Positions 1 to 10,945 of a stretch of 64,000 nt of DNA are shown in pieces. Numbering within the stretch: position 1 is the first letter of the stretch; every line of letters begins with the position of its first letter. The translations under genes and the position numbers were made by a program. The stretch comes from Pithys albifrons albifrons (lineage: Eukaryota > Chordata > Aves > Passeriformes > Thamnophilidae), in assembly GCF_047495875.1 (NCBI RefSeq), contig NC_092461.1:48985101-49049100 (forward strand), written 5' to 3'. The notes beneath the pieces were generated by a model that had not been told where the DNA came from, did no database searches, and saw only the letters and a list, made by a program, of their open reading frames with translations.

Positions 1-483
1 TGAGCTATTAGGTAGATGTTAAAATAATGTTAGTGCATTAGATTTTATTCCTTGTATAATAATCTATAAGTTACGCTGAGACTGTGGAAGCTTTCATTGC
101 AGTGGAATTTCTTCCTCTAAATAGTTGCAGACTTCTGAAAATAAAAAGTTAGAAGAGATTTGTAACCCAATCTGTATTTTTAGATAAAATTAGCATTGGG
201 CATTTTAAGTAGAATCTCCTATTCAGGAGGCTCAGAATATTGTCTAAATAGCATTCATATAGCATTTCTGAAGTGGTAGGTATTCCCTTTAATTTTTTTA
301 TCATTCTTTTAACTACTTCAGATTACTAGGTGAAAGTAAAAACAAAAGCATCATTCAAGGTCAAATCTAAAAGTTAAGAGCAGGGTGAAAAAAGGTACAT
401 AATCCTTTAAGATTTTGGGTTGTTTGTTTTGGCAACAAATCCACAATTTCCGATGTTTTATTTTCCTATTCTTCCAATTTCAG
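1..483. other. AZIN1 intron sequence
   Basis: AT-rich sequence upstream of the first visible AZIN1 exon. The preceding coding exon (about 34 residues in human) is not found here, so this is the 3' part of an intron. No repeat is recognised. Confidence 0.7.
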
Positions 484-657
484 ACTGGCAAAAAGGCATT
501 TTATGTTGGTGATCTTGGAAAGCTTGTAAGGAATAACATACAATGGCAGAATGTGATGGCACCCATAAAGCCATTTTATCCTGTAAGATGCAATTCTACT
601 CCAGGTGTCCTTGAAATTCTGGGAACCCTTGGCATTGGTTTTGCATGTTCCAGTAAA
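484..657 (+). CDS. AZIN1: AZIN1 coding exon, residues 35-92
   Basis: The acceptor is ttccaatttcag and the donor gtaagt; 174 bases, phase 0 at both ends. It encodes the start of the ODC-like barrel ([13 protein letters not shown]) and ends FACSSK. The ODC Schiff-base lysine position is an AGA (Arg) codon at 586-588, and ODC Asp88 is Ala here, as in other AZIN1 proteins. Confidence 0.95.
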
Positions 658-3600
658 GTAAGTTTTTCTTACCTGTGTGCCTTTTCTTCCATGTCTGTTG
701 CTTTAAAACCATCTTTTTGATGTTGTACCATGCTTGTAAATAATATAATTTGAATTGTGAACTCCTTTGTAACTGCCTGTTGGAGATCTGTACTTCTGCC
801 TTAGAAGGAGTGGATAGTTTTTCTTCAGCATGTCTGACTATTTAATGGGGTGTGCAGAGCACATCTAATAAAAATTCAGGAAAGGTGGTGTGCTGGACTT
901 TGTCAAACTCTGGTATTCTCCTGCTCTTTCAGTCTGAAATGGCATTGGTACAAGACCTGGGCATTTCTCCTGAAAACATCATATACACAAATCCTTGCAA
1001 GCAAGCCTCTCAGATCAAGTATGCAGCGAAAGCTGGGATAAACATCATGACTTGTGACAATGATGTTGAGCTGAAGAAAATTTCACGTAACCATCCAAAT
1101 GCCAAGTAAGTGTCAATTCTGGTTTTGCTTTTTCTGTAGGGGAAACTTAATTTTGCCTGTATTCTGGGTTGTTTGATTTGCAAGGAGTTACATGGCTTCT
1201 TTAACACAAATAACTTGTATCTATCTGTTTTTCTCTTTTGTCTCCTTTGAAGGTAGCTTTTATGTAGCTTTCCCTACTGGGTCTCAGCTTGCTCATGATA
1301 GTAAGGCCCTTGTTTTGGAAGAAATCTTAGGAGAAATGGATTTCATAGAGCAGTCTTGATGTAAAGGTTTCAGTGATTTAAAAAATGTTCAGAGGTCTGG
1401 CATTTCATCATCTGCAAGTCCATCTTGCTCCTGCTCTGTTGTGGCTTTCAAGGAGTTCTGTTTGGATATCAGGGTCTGCAGCTGTAGTCAGGGCTGAGAC
1501 TATCAGCAAATAACCATGTGCCTTGGGTCCCATCTGGGGACTCCACAGGTGTATTAAATACACCTACAGATATTTCCATATTATTAAAACAGTGAGGAAT
1601 TTGACTCCAGTTCTACTTTCAGTCACTTCAGTATTAGCTCAGCTGTTTCTGTAAAGAAGTGACCAAAGCTGATGTTCTTCTTGTTAAATATGAGAATTTT
1701 GTTGCTGTCACCAATGTGTTGTGATCTCTTGGACTGACAGGCACTCAAGTCATTAAACATCCCATCCGTCACACGTGAGTACTTTGGCTGTGGGCCATAC
1801 CTGTAAGTAATTTGGAGTCAGAGCCTGAGTGAATGTTACAGTGCTTTCCAGTGACTAAGGAGGTATAGCTTCCCACAAATATCATTGGAGGAACTCAATT
1901 CCTGACATCCTTTACAAAGCCCTTGGTTCTAAACAGTCATTATTAAAGTGCTATGTCTTCTCCCAAAACTATGGCCAAAGTTGCAGAATTTGGAAAGATT
2001 TTACAGAGTTCAGAATCTGGATACTGGTCGTCTCACCTAGTTGACTTTTATGGGGGGTTTGGGGGTTTTTTGGCAGATATTAGTGTTTATTTGGGGAAGT
2101 TTTGTTTTTTCAAGGCTACCTCAAGATTTAATGTTGCTGTTAATATTCCTGTTGCTGGTGATTACACTCCATCTCACGGAGGGCTGTCTGTCAGTGCCTC
2201 GCATTCTAGCAAGGGCTTCTGTGGAAAGAATGTTATGTGTGATAAATACTTTTTTCTGCAAACTGCATACATAGTGCATTTGAAATTCTTGGCAATGCTA
2301 AAGCTGACTCATGTTTGTTAATGTTTTACCAGTTAACTCAGTGGTGGGTTTAGTGTTTTGTTAGTTTTTGTCAATTTATTTTCATGATTCTAAGAGCTGG
2401 TTTTAGATGACTTTGTCTATGGTAACATGCACAGCAAGAGAAGTTAGGATACCTGTTTTTCTTGAGCCAGAGAAATTGTGAAGTAGGGAGCCAGAATGAA
2501 GGAGTTTCATGAGCTATAGGAAAACACCATAAACTCTTTAGTTTTCAAGGATCCCATAGTCTAATATTTGAAAAAATGCCCCTTTACCAAAGACAAGAAA
2601 CTCAGTTTCTATAAAAGAAGTGCAGTTTGCTGTCATAAATTTTCTAGAGGTCTGATCTCTCTTACTGGGCAGAAGGGTTTTTTTCTCTATTTTATTACTC
2701 AGATCATTTTAATGTTGATGCTGAAGTGACAATGAGTTTTCTTCTTTCTCTTCCTTGACAGAGTTTCAAAGAGTCAAAGCTGCTGTTATTAGCCTCGTTC
2801 TTCCTATGTGTGGTTCTTAGAGCTGGGTTGTGTTTGCATAGATGAAGCCAATATGCTTTGGCTGAGGAAACAGCATTTAGAAAGATGTGATTCTCCTTCT
2901 CACTTTCTTAAAATTTGTGTAACTTTACACTAAACTTGGTGATGGGTGGGTCTCCTTTTATAACTGATGTTTCTGCCTTTAGAAGTCCTAGTAAATGGAA
3001 TGATTGCAATTTTATTTTTTTTAAGAAAGAAGAGATGTCAGAAAGGAGTGCTTAGTATTGCATTTCTTTATACCTTTAGATTTTTCAAGGCAGGGTTTAA
3101 TTGCTGAGGTTCTTGGTGTCCTAAGAGCTTCAGTTGAGGCAAGGTTGTTTAAAGAAAATGCTTTCTTGAAAATAAAAAACCCCAACCCTAAACATAGCAG
3201 CCTCTACCCCTGCTCTGACTGGCTGAAACCCAAGAAGAATCCTACTAGATTTCCAGAAGTCAGAATTACACTCTGTCGTTTGTACTTAAAAAAAAAATCT
3301 TGATTCACTCATAGTGCTACCACAACCATTAATCAATGAAATTTAACATTGGATGTCTTTAAGGAGTTTTGACTAATCTTAGTGTGAGTTTACAAGCCAT
3401 AGTATTATTGTCTTGATTTTTTTCTTGCTTTTTTTTTTTACATTTTAAGAGTTTAACTTGTAACAGGTTTTTGTTACAGCTAGCACATTTTTCTGAAAGC
3501 TTTACAAAATATTGTTTGACTACAGAATTCTTGAACAGAATTGTCTGTGATAGTGGAGAAGCAGGAAATGAGGCTAATCACAGTTTCCCATGATGAAATG

Positions 3601-6600
3601 GTATAAATTAAAATTAACAAGGATTGCTGGGCAACCTGTGTGAGAACTTAGGAATTTTTTTTTTTGCTCTTTATGAAATGCATTTTAAACACATCATGAG
3701 ACACCTGGAAAGGACTTGTAGAAGTTGTGGTGTCTCTAGGTCCAACATGTGTTCTGCAGTGGCTAGCCTGAGTTCTGTTTGTTGCATGTCTTAAAAAGAG
3801 CTGTTTCACTTGGCTGCAGAGCTGCTGCTGCTTGTTTACACTCCCCACCCTGCTCAGCTGGGATGTGCCCTGTGCAGTCTGTATGTATGTCATGACTTCT
3901 CTTTAGTTTACCACATGACTAATTGATCTTTTGGGGTGGGGGTGTGACTTCCTTGGTCCACAGCAGTTTGAATTGGTGAGTTTTAGGGGTACACCTGTAG
4001 AGGTTTTGATGTTGCCAAGCCTTTGCCACTCAGGTGTTAATTTAACCTAGAAACTGTCAGCACTGGCACTGCATTTTGCCAGATGTATCCAGGATAAGGC
4101 TTTGACCAGAGCGAGGAAGATGTCTCACTGAATAAGAATGTAAGAGATGGTATTTGCTGCCTCTGGTCTCCACAGTGTCCTGGAAGAAGGGGCAGGGAAC
4201 GCACTGACATCCTTACCCCGTTCCCAGTCTGTGTGCTTGGCCAAGGTGTGCATTCAGTGCATCAGCCTAGTGTTCCCCAGATGCTGAGTTAAACTAAATC
4301 TGATGCGTGGCTGACTGAAGGGTAATCTCCATGTTCTCTTGGCTAGGAAGGAGGACAGAGATGTGAAAAATATTACAGTCTTACTGGTTTTATGAGGAAC
4401 TACACTTTATTAGAAGGTAACATTCTCTTTTATTACAGCACTCAACAGACTCTTGCTGCTACAAAAGAGTCTTAGTTGCTGCATTTCGAAATCCCTTGCA
4501 TTTCGAAGTCCTTGTTGGCTCCATGTTTTAGCCCCTAATAGCTAGTTTTTTCTCTGTACAGGATTGTTTTTATTAGGTTCCCTTGATTCATCCATCGATG
4601 GAGCTGGAGTACTGACAACATAATCAACACACTTCTGACAGTCTTCAGGCTTCACATGTGCTGATGATGTAAACCAACTGCCCCAATCATCTTCCCCTTC
4701 TCTTAGGCTCTTACTGCACATTGCCACAGAAGGTATTACTGCTGATGAGGAGATGAATATGAAGTTTGGCACCACTCTGAAGAACTGTAGGCACCTCATG
4801 GAATGTGCTAAGGAGCTGGGAGTCCAAATAGTTGGTGTCAAGTGAGTAACTTCATTGTTCTCTCTTGGCCGAGCAGATGTTTGTATGACATACTTGAGAT
4901 GTAGACTAGAAAAGAATTTTTCTCCCTTTGACACTGTTTTACAGGGTTAAAAAGGGCAACAAAACCCCGAAACAAACAACAACAAATCATGAGTTTTTGC
5001 ATGCCAGCAAAGTGTCAACATAAAAGCAAAAACTTATATTAAACAAAGTAACTATTATGGACACAAAGCATTTTGAAGTGGTGTATGAGAAATCCTGTCA
5101 CCATGAAAACTAAGTTTAGAAGCCTCTCCTATTCTCTTAACTGTACTCTTGAATTTGTGTGGTAACTTGGTTTGCATTTTTCCAGCAATAAACAATGTAT
5201 CAGATAAGAGCTAGTACAGCATGGAATAGGTTGGACAGAGTTTGAAAAAGATGAATGCAGAGTCAGATTTTCCAAGAGTTCAGCTCTGTCACTCTTTGAT
5301 CATATCAAGACAAAGTACCCAGGTTTTTGACTTGCTGGTGGCAGGAATGAATCCTAGTGTTCCAAGATCTTTCAAATTATCTGTGACGTTTTAATTGGAA
5401 GCTTGACAGATATTTTACTATATGGAAGAAAAATATATGCGTAAGTTTGTTGTCTGCCCTCAGCTACTCATGTGTCACGTGCTCACGAATGTTTTAGAAA
5501 AGCAATCAAACAAATAAAATAGGGTGGGTCATTGAGACAGTAAAAGTAAAAATTAGAATTAAGCCTGATTTTGAAGACTTAAACAACCGTTTTTATGTAT
5601 ATCAGTTCGAAATTGGTGCTAAATTAAAGCCTAAACATACTATAATAATTACAAATGACAAATATACTAAAAAGTTAGAGGATACTTCTGAGAAAATGTG
5701 CATTTTCATATAATCCCTTAACCAACTTATCAAAAATCAGATGGCTATTGTGTGTTTTTATTTAAATAAAATGTAAAAATCCACATATACATTCATGAAA
5801 GTGTTTGAAGAATGACCCTTGCCTCAAAATGACATTCCTTAAAGGAGTAGACTTGGAGTATAGAATGTTGGGGCACAGTTGGATGTGTGGATGGTCTGTC
5901 AAAACCAACAGACCATGCTCACCCTGAAGCCTGTGGGGCACACTGGCAGTAGTTTTAGCACCGCAGTAACTACCTCAGTGGCTACATGTGGCAGTGCTTA
6001 AACCTTTTGGGAAAGGAACCAGAGGGGATTCAGGAGCTTGTGGGAGGCATCAGTACTTCTCTGCAGCGTTGGCATCCACTGAAGAACAAATTATAGCCAC
6101 TTTGATAGTGAAGACTGAAAAGTTCAGTAAATGTTATTTCTTAGAGATGAAAATATTGTGGGACATTCTTAAACACTAAGAGCAAGACAGCTCTCAATTA
6201 CAGATCTAGTGGAGTAGAAGGTAATAGTTGGAGCTTATTTTTGCACAGTTGCTGTATTGTCATGACAAGCTTGTCTTGAGACATTTGGGAATCAGTTGCT
6301 TCCATTGCTGTTTTACATGGTGAAATATTTTGGTCTGAAAGCTATGTGGTTCAGTGTATTAACTATGTTTTTATTTCTTTCAGATTTCATGTTTCAGGCT
6401 CTTGCAAGGATCTGCAAACGTACATTCATGCTATATCTGATGCCCGGTGTGTGTTTGACATGGCTGTAAGTAGATCTATGTACACATGCAATTGCTACAG
6501 TAGAAGATCCCTTCTAGTTATATTAACAAGCAAACTACATTGTTTCCGGAATAAATCAATAGCAGCAGATGGAACTTAATGTAAGGGACTAAACTGAGAT

Positions 6601-9600
6601 GCATGGTAGAGGTGAAACAAATTTTATATCCCAATTGTAGACAAATGATTAATGAATGCTTTCCACCAACAGGCAGTAGCCATTTATGCTATTTTCAAAC
6701 AAATTAATTTCCCAGTTTTGGTAAAGGCTTTTTGACTTTCAAATCTCAGTGCTGCAGCTGCATAGCTGACATTTTTGTTAGGTTAAAACATTGAACAATT
6801 GTATGCTGGCATTTATTGTGGTATGAGAAACTTGTAAACTGCAAGTCTTTTTGCTCTTATAACTGCAGTTAGTGCCTTAGCTGTGACTGGTAAAGCATGG
6901 GGGCAATAGAATTGAGGATCGTGCTCTGATCTTTGTGCAAATTCATTTTAGCAGTCTGGTCACATCATTTGTGAATTCCTAAAACTGTCTGTTGTTAGAA
7001 TGCACCACCCTGTTCAGCAAATTTTGTCTGAATATGATGAAAGCCACAAGAGGGGAGCTGATGTTGCTGTGGGACTTGAGGAGAATTGTGTAACCAGCCT
7101 CTATTGACATCCCAGTGCTGTTGCTATGAAGTTTAATGGAGCTATACTATGTCCTTACTGCCTCACTAGACATACTCTGCTAAATATGTTCAAAAGTATA
7201 AATGCATAGAAAACAACTACAGTAAGGAGCAACAAATATTTTTGCAGTCAACTGTTCATGTACTGACATTCTGCTTACTCATTTTAGGAAGAATTTGGCT
7301 TTAAGATGAACATGTTGGATATTGGTGGGGGCTTCACAGGCTCCGAACTTCAGCTGGAAGAGGTATGTAATGTTTTGGAGGGTGGAACTCTTACTTTTGA
7401 AGCTGAAGTGTTTAACCTTCAAACTGCAACTAACGGTGATTGCTGAAACCCAGTCTAAATTCCATGTTAAACTGTAATTCATAAGGTCCAAATAGTTGGG
7501 TTTGTATTCATTATCATGGATAGTGTAATCAGTCCTTGGAGGTGATTATTACTTCTTTTTGATTCTATTCATACTGGATTAATGCTGAGGGTTAAGCATG
7601 TTACAGATTAAGTTACTATCTGAAGCAATTTTAGCAGTAGCAATGAAGTCTTTTGGCAGCTCACTGTTGTTGTCCAACTGGTGACCGTTGCATGGTTTGG
7701 GCCAGGGTAGTTTAGCGTGGTTTGGATCATAACCCCTGTTTCCATTGGATGAAGAACTCTGGTATTTTGCTTTAGAACTGAAGGCTGAAGGTCTTGGTTC
7801 CGTCTTTGCTTTGGCTGGCCTCTGGTTTGGCCTAAATGCCATCATTTGTATGCAGTGCCAATAAAACAGGATAACCTGTTTCCACTGTTAGCTTGTCTTA
7901 GAGACAAATTCCTTGAATGCAGGACAGTGAAAGTTATGCAGTGAGAAGTTACAGCAAACAGGATTTTCTTTCTTAGTTCTAACAGTTCTGTTACTGTTAC
8001 CTCTTAATCTTCAAATATCTGGCTTAAGGTATGAGCATCAGTATTAAAAAATGAATTTTGTTTCTAATGTGACACTATTCTGAACTGATGGCAAAAAAGG
8101 CCCTTTCCTAGTTGTTCTGGGTTCATACATAATTTTACATTATCTGTTGCACTGGACAGACAGTGAATTCTGGTACAGTCTTGAGTGTACCACAGCTTGA
8201 ACTTTGGTGGTGAGGAGGGGCTGTATAGTGCTCAGACTTATGGCATTCAATCTTGTGTTTAGCAGGATGACCATTTTTATTACATATTTTTAGTAAATTG
8301 TGGACCTCAAGTAAAAGCACTTCAGACAGAGGACCAGAATAAGCATTTGATGTGCAACTAGAACTGCTGCTGACTGAAAGTGGTTGTGTATTGGATATAT
8401 TCATAAGCTGAGTTTATTGGTCTTACCTCTAACTTCAATTTCCTAGGTTAATCATGTCATCAGGCCATTGCTGGATGTCTACTTTCCTAAGGAATCTGGT
8501 GTTAATGTGATTGCAGAGCCTGGATGTTACTATGTTTCATCTGCATTTACACTGGCAGTGAACATCATTGCAAAGAAGACTGTTGAGTATGATAAACTTC
8601 TTCCTTCTGGAGGTAACGATTGGATTTATATTTTCTGTTATGAATCAATACATGCAACTGCCCACTGTTGTGTGGGGTAGACTAGTTTGTCTCAGCATGT
8701 ATTTACTGCATTCCCTTGTTCTTGTGCTGTAATCCACCTCCCAGGTTCTGACTATGTTACCTCTGTATCTCACTGTTACTTTTATGTGGGACTTCCTGTA
8801 TCCTTACTAGGTTTGGCATTTCAGTGCTTAAACCTCTGTTGGGTGCTTCACAGAAATTGTAAGAAGGTTCTGTATTTAAAGATCATAAAAAAAAACATGT
8901 CACAGAGCAAGCTGCTTCCCTGGATTTATATTCTTAGCAGTGATTATTACTGAGAGTATTAATTTTATTAAGCCTTGCACATAAGTTGCAACTGAATTTA
9001 TAGTGTGGTCTCATACAGATTACTCTGCTTCTAATTTTCCCATTCTAGTATATATGGAACCCCTTGTCAGGAGAGAGCAGCTGACTTAAGTTAGATTGCA
9101 AAAGGACTACTTATGACAAAACATGCATGCAAGAAAACTTCTTTTTTTACTTCCAGTGGAGCAAACCAGGAATGATGATGAACCAGTATTTACATATTAC
9201 ATAAATGATGGTGTTTATGGTTCTTTTGCAAGTAAATTGTCTGAGAAATTGAATACTATTCCAGAGGTTCACAAGGTGAGTCCTTCCATAATCTTCAGAG
9301 ATAATCCTTATCCTTGTCTATTTAATATATAATTAACACTTTGTACATATACATCTACATATTATTTATTAAATTATCCTTCTACATAGTTGAAAATTTT
9401 CTTACTCAATAAACCGAAGCCTGAATTATCTTGATCATCTCCATATAGAAATACAAGGAAGATGAGCCTCTGTTTGCAAGCAGCCTTTGGGGTCCATCCT
9501 GTGATGAGCTTGATCAAATTGTGGAAAACTGCCTTCTTCCCGAGTTGAGCGTTGGCGATTGGCTGATCTTTGATAACATGGGTTCTGGTACCTTAGGTGA

Positions 9601-10381
9601 ACAGTCTACCTTTAACGACTATCAGAGGCCACTGATTTACTACATGATGTCTTTCAGTGACTGGTAAGAAAACTATCTTGGTAGTGTCAAGATTGCTTTT
9701 GCTTCCCTCAGGAGTGTACACTAACAGCTAAATATAAATTATCTTCTGTGGCAAATTCAGGAAAATACAAGAATGCCATTTTAGTTCGTGGATTTTTTTT
9801 TGTCTCTACTGTCTGACTTTCCTAAGACCCAAGTGAGAGCTGTGATAAAATGGCTACTTTGCTTGAAGGATGATGAAGGAAAGCAAAATACCTAATCTCA
9901 CCTGTGAGTTCAGTGGTATCTGTAAAGCCTTTTACTGTCTGATACCAACATTTGAGCTTTCCTGATGCCAGTAACTGCAGCTTGTGTATGGTGTTGGCAC
10001 CATCGCTGCAGGCAGGAAGGGCATTACATTGTTGTGGTGATGGTGGGTTTGGTAACCTGTTCATGTGCCAAGGTGGGCAGGGCTCTGCCTATGGAGAGTT
10101 GGGAGCATTTGGTATCTGCCAAGCACTGGCACAGCTGCTCTCCCTTCTGCTAAGGCTGGGGCCAAGCCATGCAGGGGCACTTGGCTTGAAATGCTGTATT
10201 GAGGCTGTTTCTGGTGTGAACTTGGACCTGAAAACACATTACTACAACTCTCAACCTCTTCTGCTGCAGGGATGAAATGCAAGATGCTGGAATTGCTTCA
10301 GACACATTGATGAAGAACTTCTTCTTTGTGCCTTCTTGCATTCAGCTGGGCCCGGAGGATCGCTTTTCCACTGCAGCTTAA
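484..10381 (+). CDS. AZIN1: Antizyme inhibitor 1, nine coding exons, 5' end outside window
   Basis: AZIN1 is a homologue of ornithine decarboxylase (ODC) that has lost catalysis. It binds antizyme tightly, frees ODC from degradation and increases polyamine synthesis and uptake. Nine GT-AG exons join in frame: 484-657, 933-1105, 4707-4841, 6384-6465, 7288-7362, 8447-8612, 9157-9275, 9449-9663 and 10270-10381, giving 416 residues and a TAA stop. The human protein has 448 residues and the part before TGK is 34 residues, so the full bird protein should be about 450. The first coding exon lies upstream of base 1. Visible landmarks are the PLP-barrel block with GGGF (235-238), the FACSSK motif where ODC has Asp88, EPGCYY where ODC has Arg277, and the GPSCDELD block. 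Position 69 is Arg instead of the ODC lysine. AZIN2 and ODC1 are less likely because the residues follow AZIN1 and KLF10 and ODF1 lie next to it. Confidence 0.96.
933..1105 (+). CDS. AZIN1: AZIN1 coding exon, residues 93-150
   Basis: The acceptor is ctctttcag and the donor gtaagt; 173 bases, ending in phase 2 inside a Lys codon. It encodes [10 protein letters not shown], then ENIIY and [12 protein letters not shown], barrel segments shared with ODC and AZIN1, and ends RNHPNAK at the beginning of the antizyme-binding element. Confidence 0.95.
4707..4841 (+). CDS. AZIN1: AZIN1 coding exon, residues 150-195 (antizyme-binding region)
   Basis: The acceptor is ttctcttag and the donor gtgagt; 135 bases after a 3.6-kb intron. 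It encodes [17 protein letters not shown] and [20 protein letters not shown]. By alignment with ODC residues 117-140 this covers the antizyme-binding element. The stretch GITADEEMN differs from the human DNIGGEEGN at several positions, while the flanking blocks are almost unchanged. Confidence 0.94.
6384..6465 (+). CDS. AZIN1: AZIN1 coding exon, residues 195-222
   Basis: The acceptor is atttctttcag and the donor gtaagt; 82 bases. The first base completes the split Lys codon. It encodes [20 protein letters not shown] and then RCVFDMA, matching the ODC/AZIN1 barrel. Confidence 0.94.
7288..7362 (+). CDS. AZIN1: AZIN1 coding exon, residues 223-247 (GGGF loop)
   Basis: The acceptor is cattttag and the donor gtatgt; 75 bases, phase 0. 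It encodes [20 protein letters not shown]. The glycine loop that holds the PLP phosphate in ODC is kept, although AZIN1 does not bind the cofactor. Confidence 0.94.
8447..8612 (+). CDS. AZIN1: AZIN1 coding exon, residues 248-303
   Basis: The acceptor is atttcctag and the donor gtaacg; 166 bases. It encodes [19 protein letters not shown], then [23 protein letters not shown] has Arg277 in EPGRYY; this bird has Cys and human AZIN1 has Ser. One extra residue near the end, LLPSG against human FPSG, makes the bird protein slightly longer. Confidence 0.94.
9157..9275 (+). CDS. AZIN1: AZIN1 coding exon, residues 303-342
   Basis: The acceptor is acttccag and the donor gtgagt; 119 bases. It encodes [20 protein letters not shown] and then [20 protein letters not shown] in the C-terminal beta-sheet domain. 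It has one residue more than human in the NDD stretch. Confidence 0.94.
9449..9663 (+). CDS. AZIN1: AZIN1 coding exon, residues 343-414 (contains the editing-site position)
   Basis: The acceptor is ctccatatag and the donor gtaaga; 215 bases. It encodes [20 protein letters not shown] with Cys360 and Asp361 as in ODC, then [13 protein letters not shown] and YYMMSFSDW. The residue aligned with human Ser367, which ADAR1 recodes to Gly in human AZIN1 mRNA, is Asn here (codon AAC, 9527-9529, bird residue about 369). Confidence 0.95.
10270..10381 (+). CDS. AZIN1: AZIN1 last coding exon with TAA stop, residues 414-450
   Basis: The acceptor is ttctgctgcag; 112 bases to the TAA at 10379-10381. It encodes [20 protein letters not shown] and then [16 protein letters not shown]. 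The [10 protein letters not shown] block is the typical AZIN1 end. The last eight residues differ from human SFSAEA. Confidence 0.95.
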
Positions 10382-10852
10382 ACAGGCATTAACGCTTCAC
10401 TTAGACCTGCAGTTGCAAGGCTGTAGTTTGTCTGGTCAACATTCCAGTGTGGAAGAAATGGAACAATCTTGAATTCAATCAATTCTTTTCAAAACTTGAA
10501 AAAATAGTAATAGCTGATGGGGACCAGGCAAAACAAGCTACAGCTACAATTCAGTGGGGGGTGGGAGGGTTAGAAAATGGCATCCAAATTTAAAATCAAG
10601 TTCATTCAACCCTTGAGCGTTAAATATGCAACAAAATGGATGACTTAGTGGAGATGGAAACCCATCACTTGGGTTCTTCAACAGTTTACATACAAGTACA
10701 CAGTTTTTATACTAAGGATTCCTGTTAGAAAAGTCTTGTAAAGTTATTGTCTTTTGCCCAGATATATCAAATGTCAGTGGGAGACCAGTGTGACTTCATT
10801 AGATGTTTTAGTGTATTTAGAATGTGTAAATTTGTGCTTTGAACTGTAGTTT

Positions 10853-10858
10853 AATAAA
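10853..10858 (+). terminator. AZIN1: Polyadenylation signal AATAAA, proximal, AZIN1
   Basis: A canonical AATAAA lies about 470 bases after the stop codon, followed by T/GT-rich sequence (tatttgttgtatttg) suitable as a downstream element. Confidence 0.6.
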
Positions 10859-10919
10859 TGTAAAATTGCATCATAGTATTTGTTGTATTTGACCCTTGAT
10901 GTATCCCTTGTATGACTGC

Positions 10920-10925
10920 AATAAA
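10920..10925 (+). terminator. AZIN1: Polyadenylation signal AATAAA, distal, AZIN1
   Basis: A second canonical AATAAA lies 67 bases after the first, followed by T/G-rich sequence (tttgtgtagattttcctg). Either signal could be used. Confidence 0.6.
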
Positions 10926-10945
10926 ACTTTGTGTAGATTTTCCTG

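Larger units (their letters stand above)
10382..10945 (+). other. AZIN1: AZIN1 3' untranslated region
   Basis: The sequence after the stop has no recognisable coding content and is AT-rich. Two AATAAA signals follow, at 10853-10858 and 10920-10925. The end is inferred from the second signal. Longer transcripts cannot be excluded. Confidence 0.7.
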
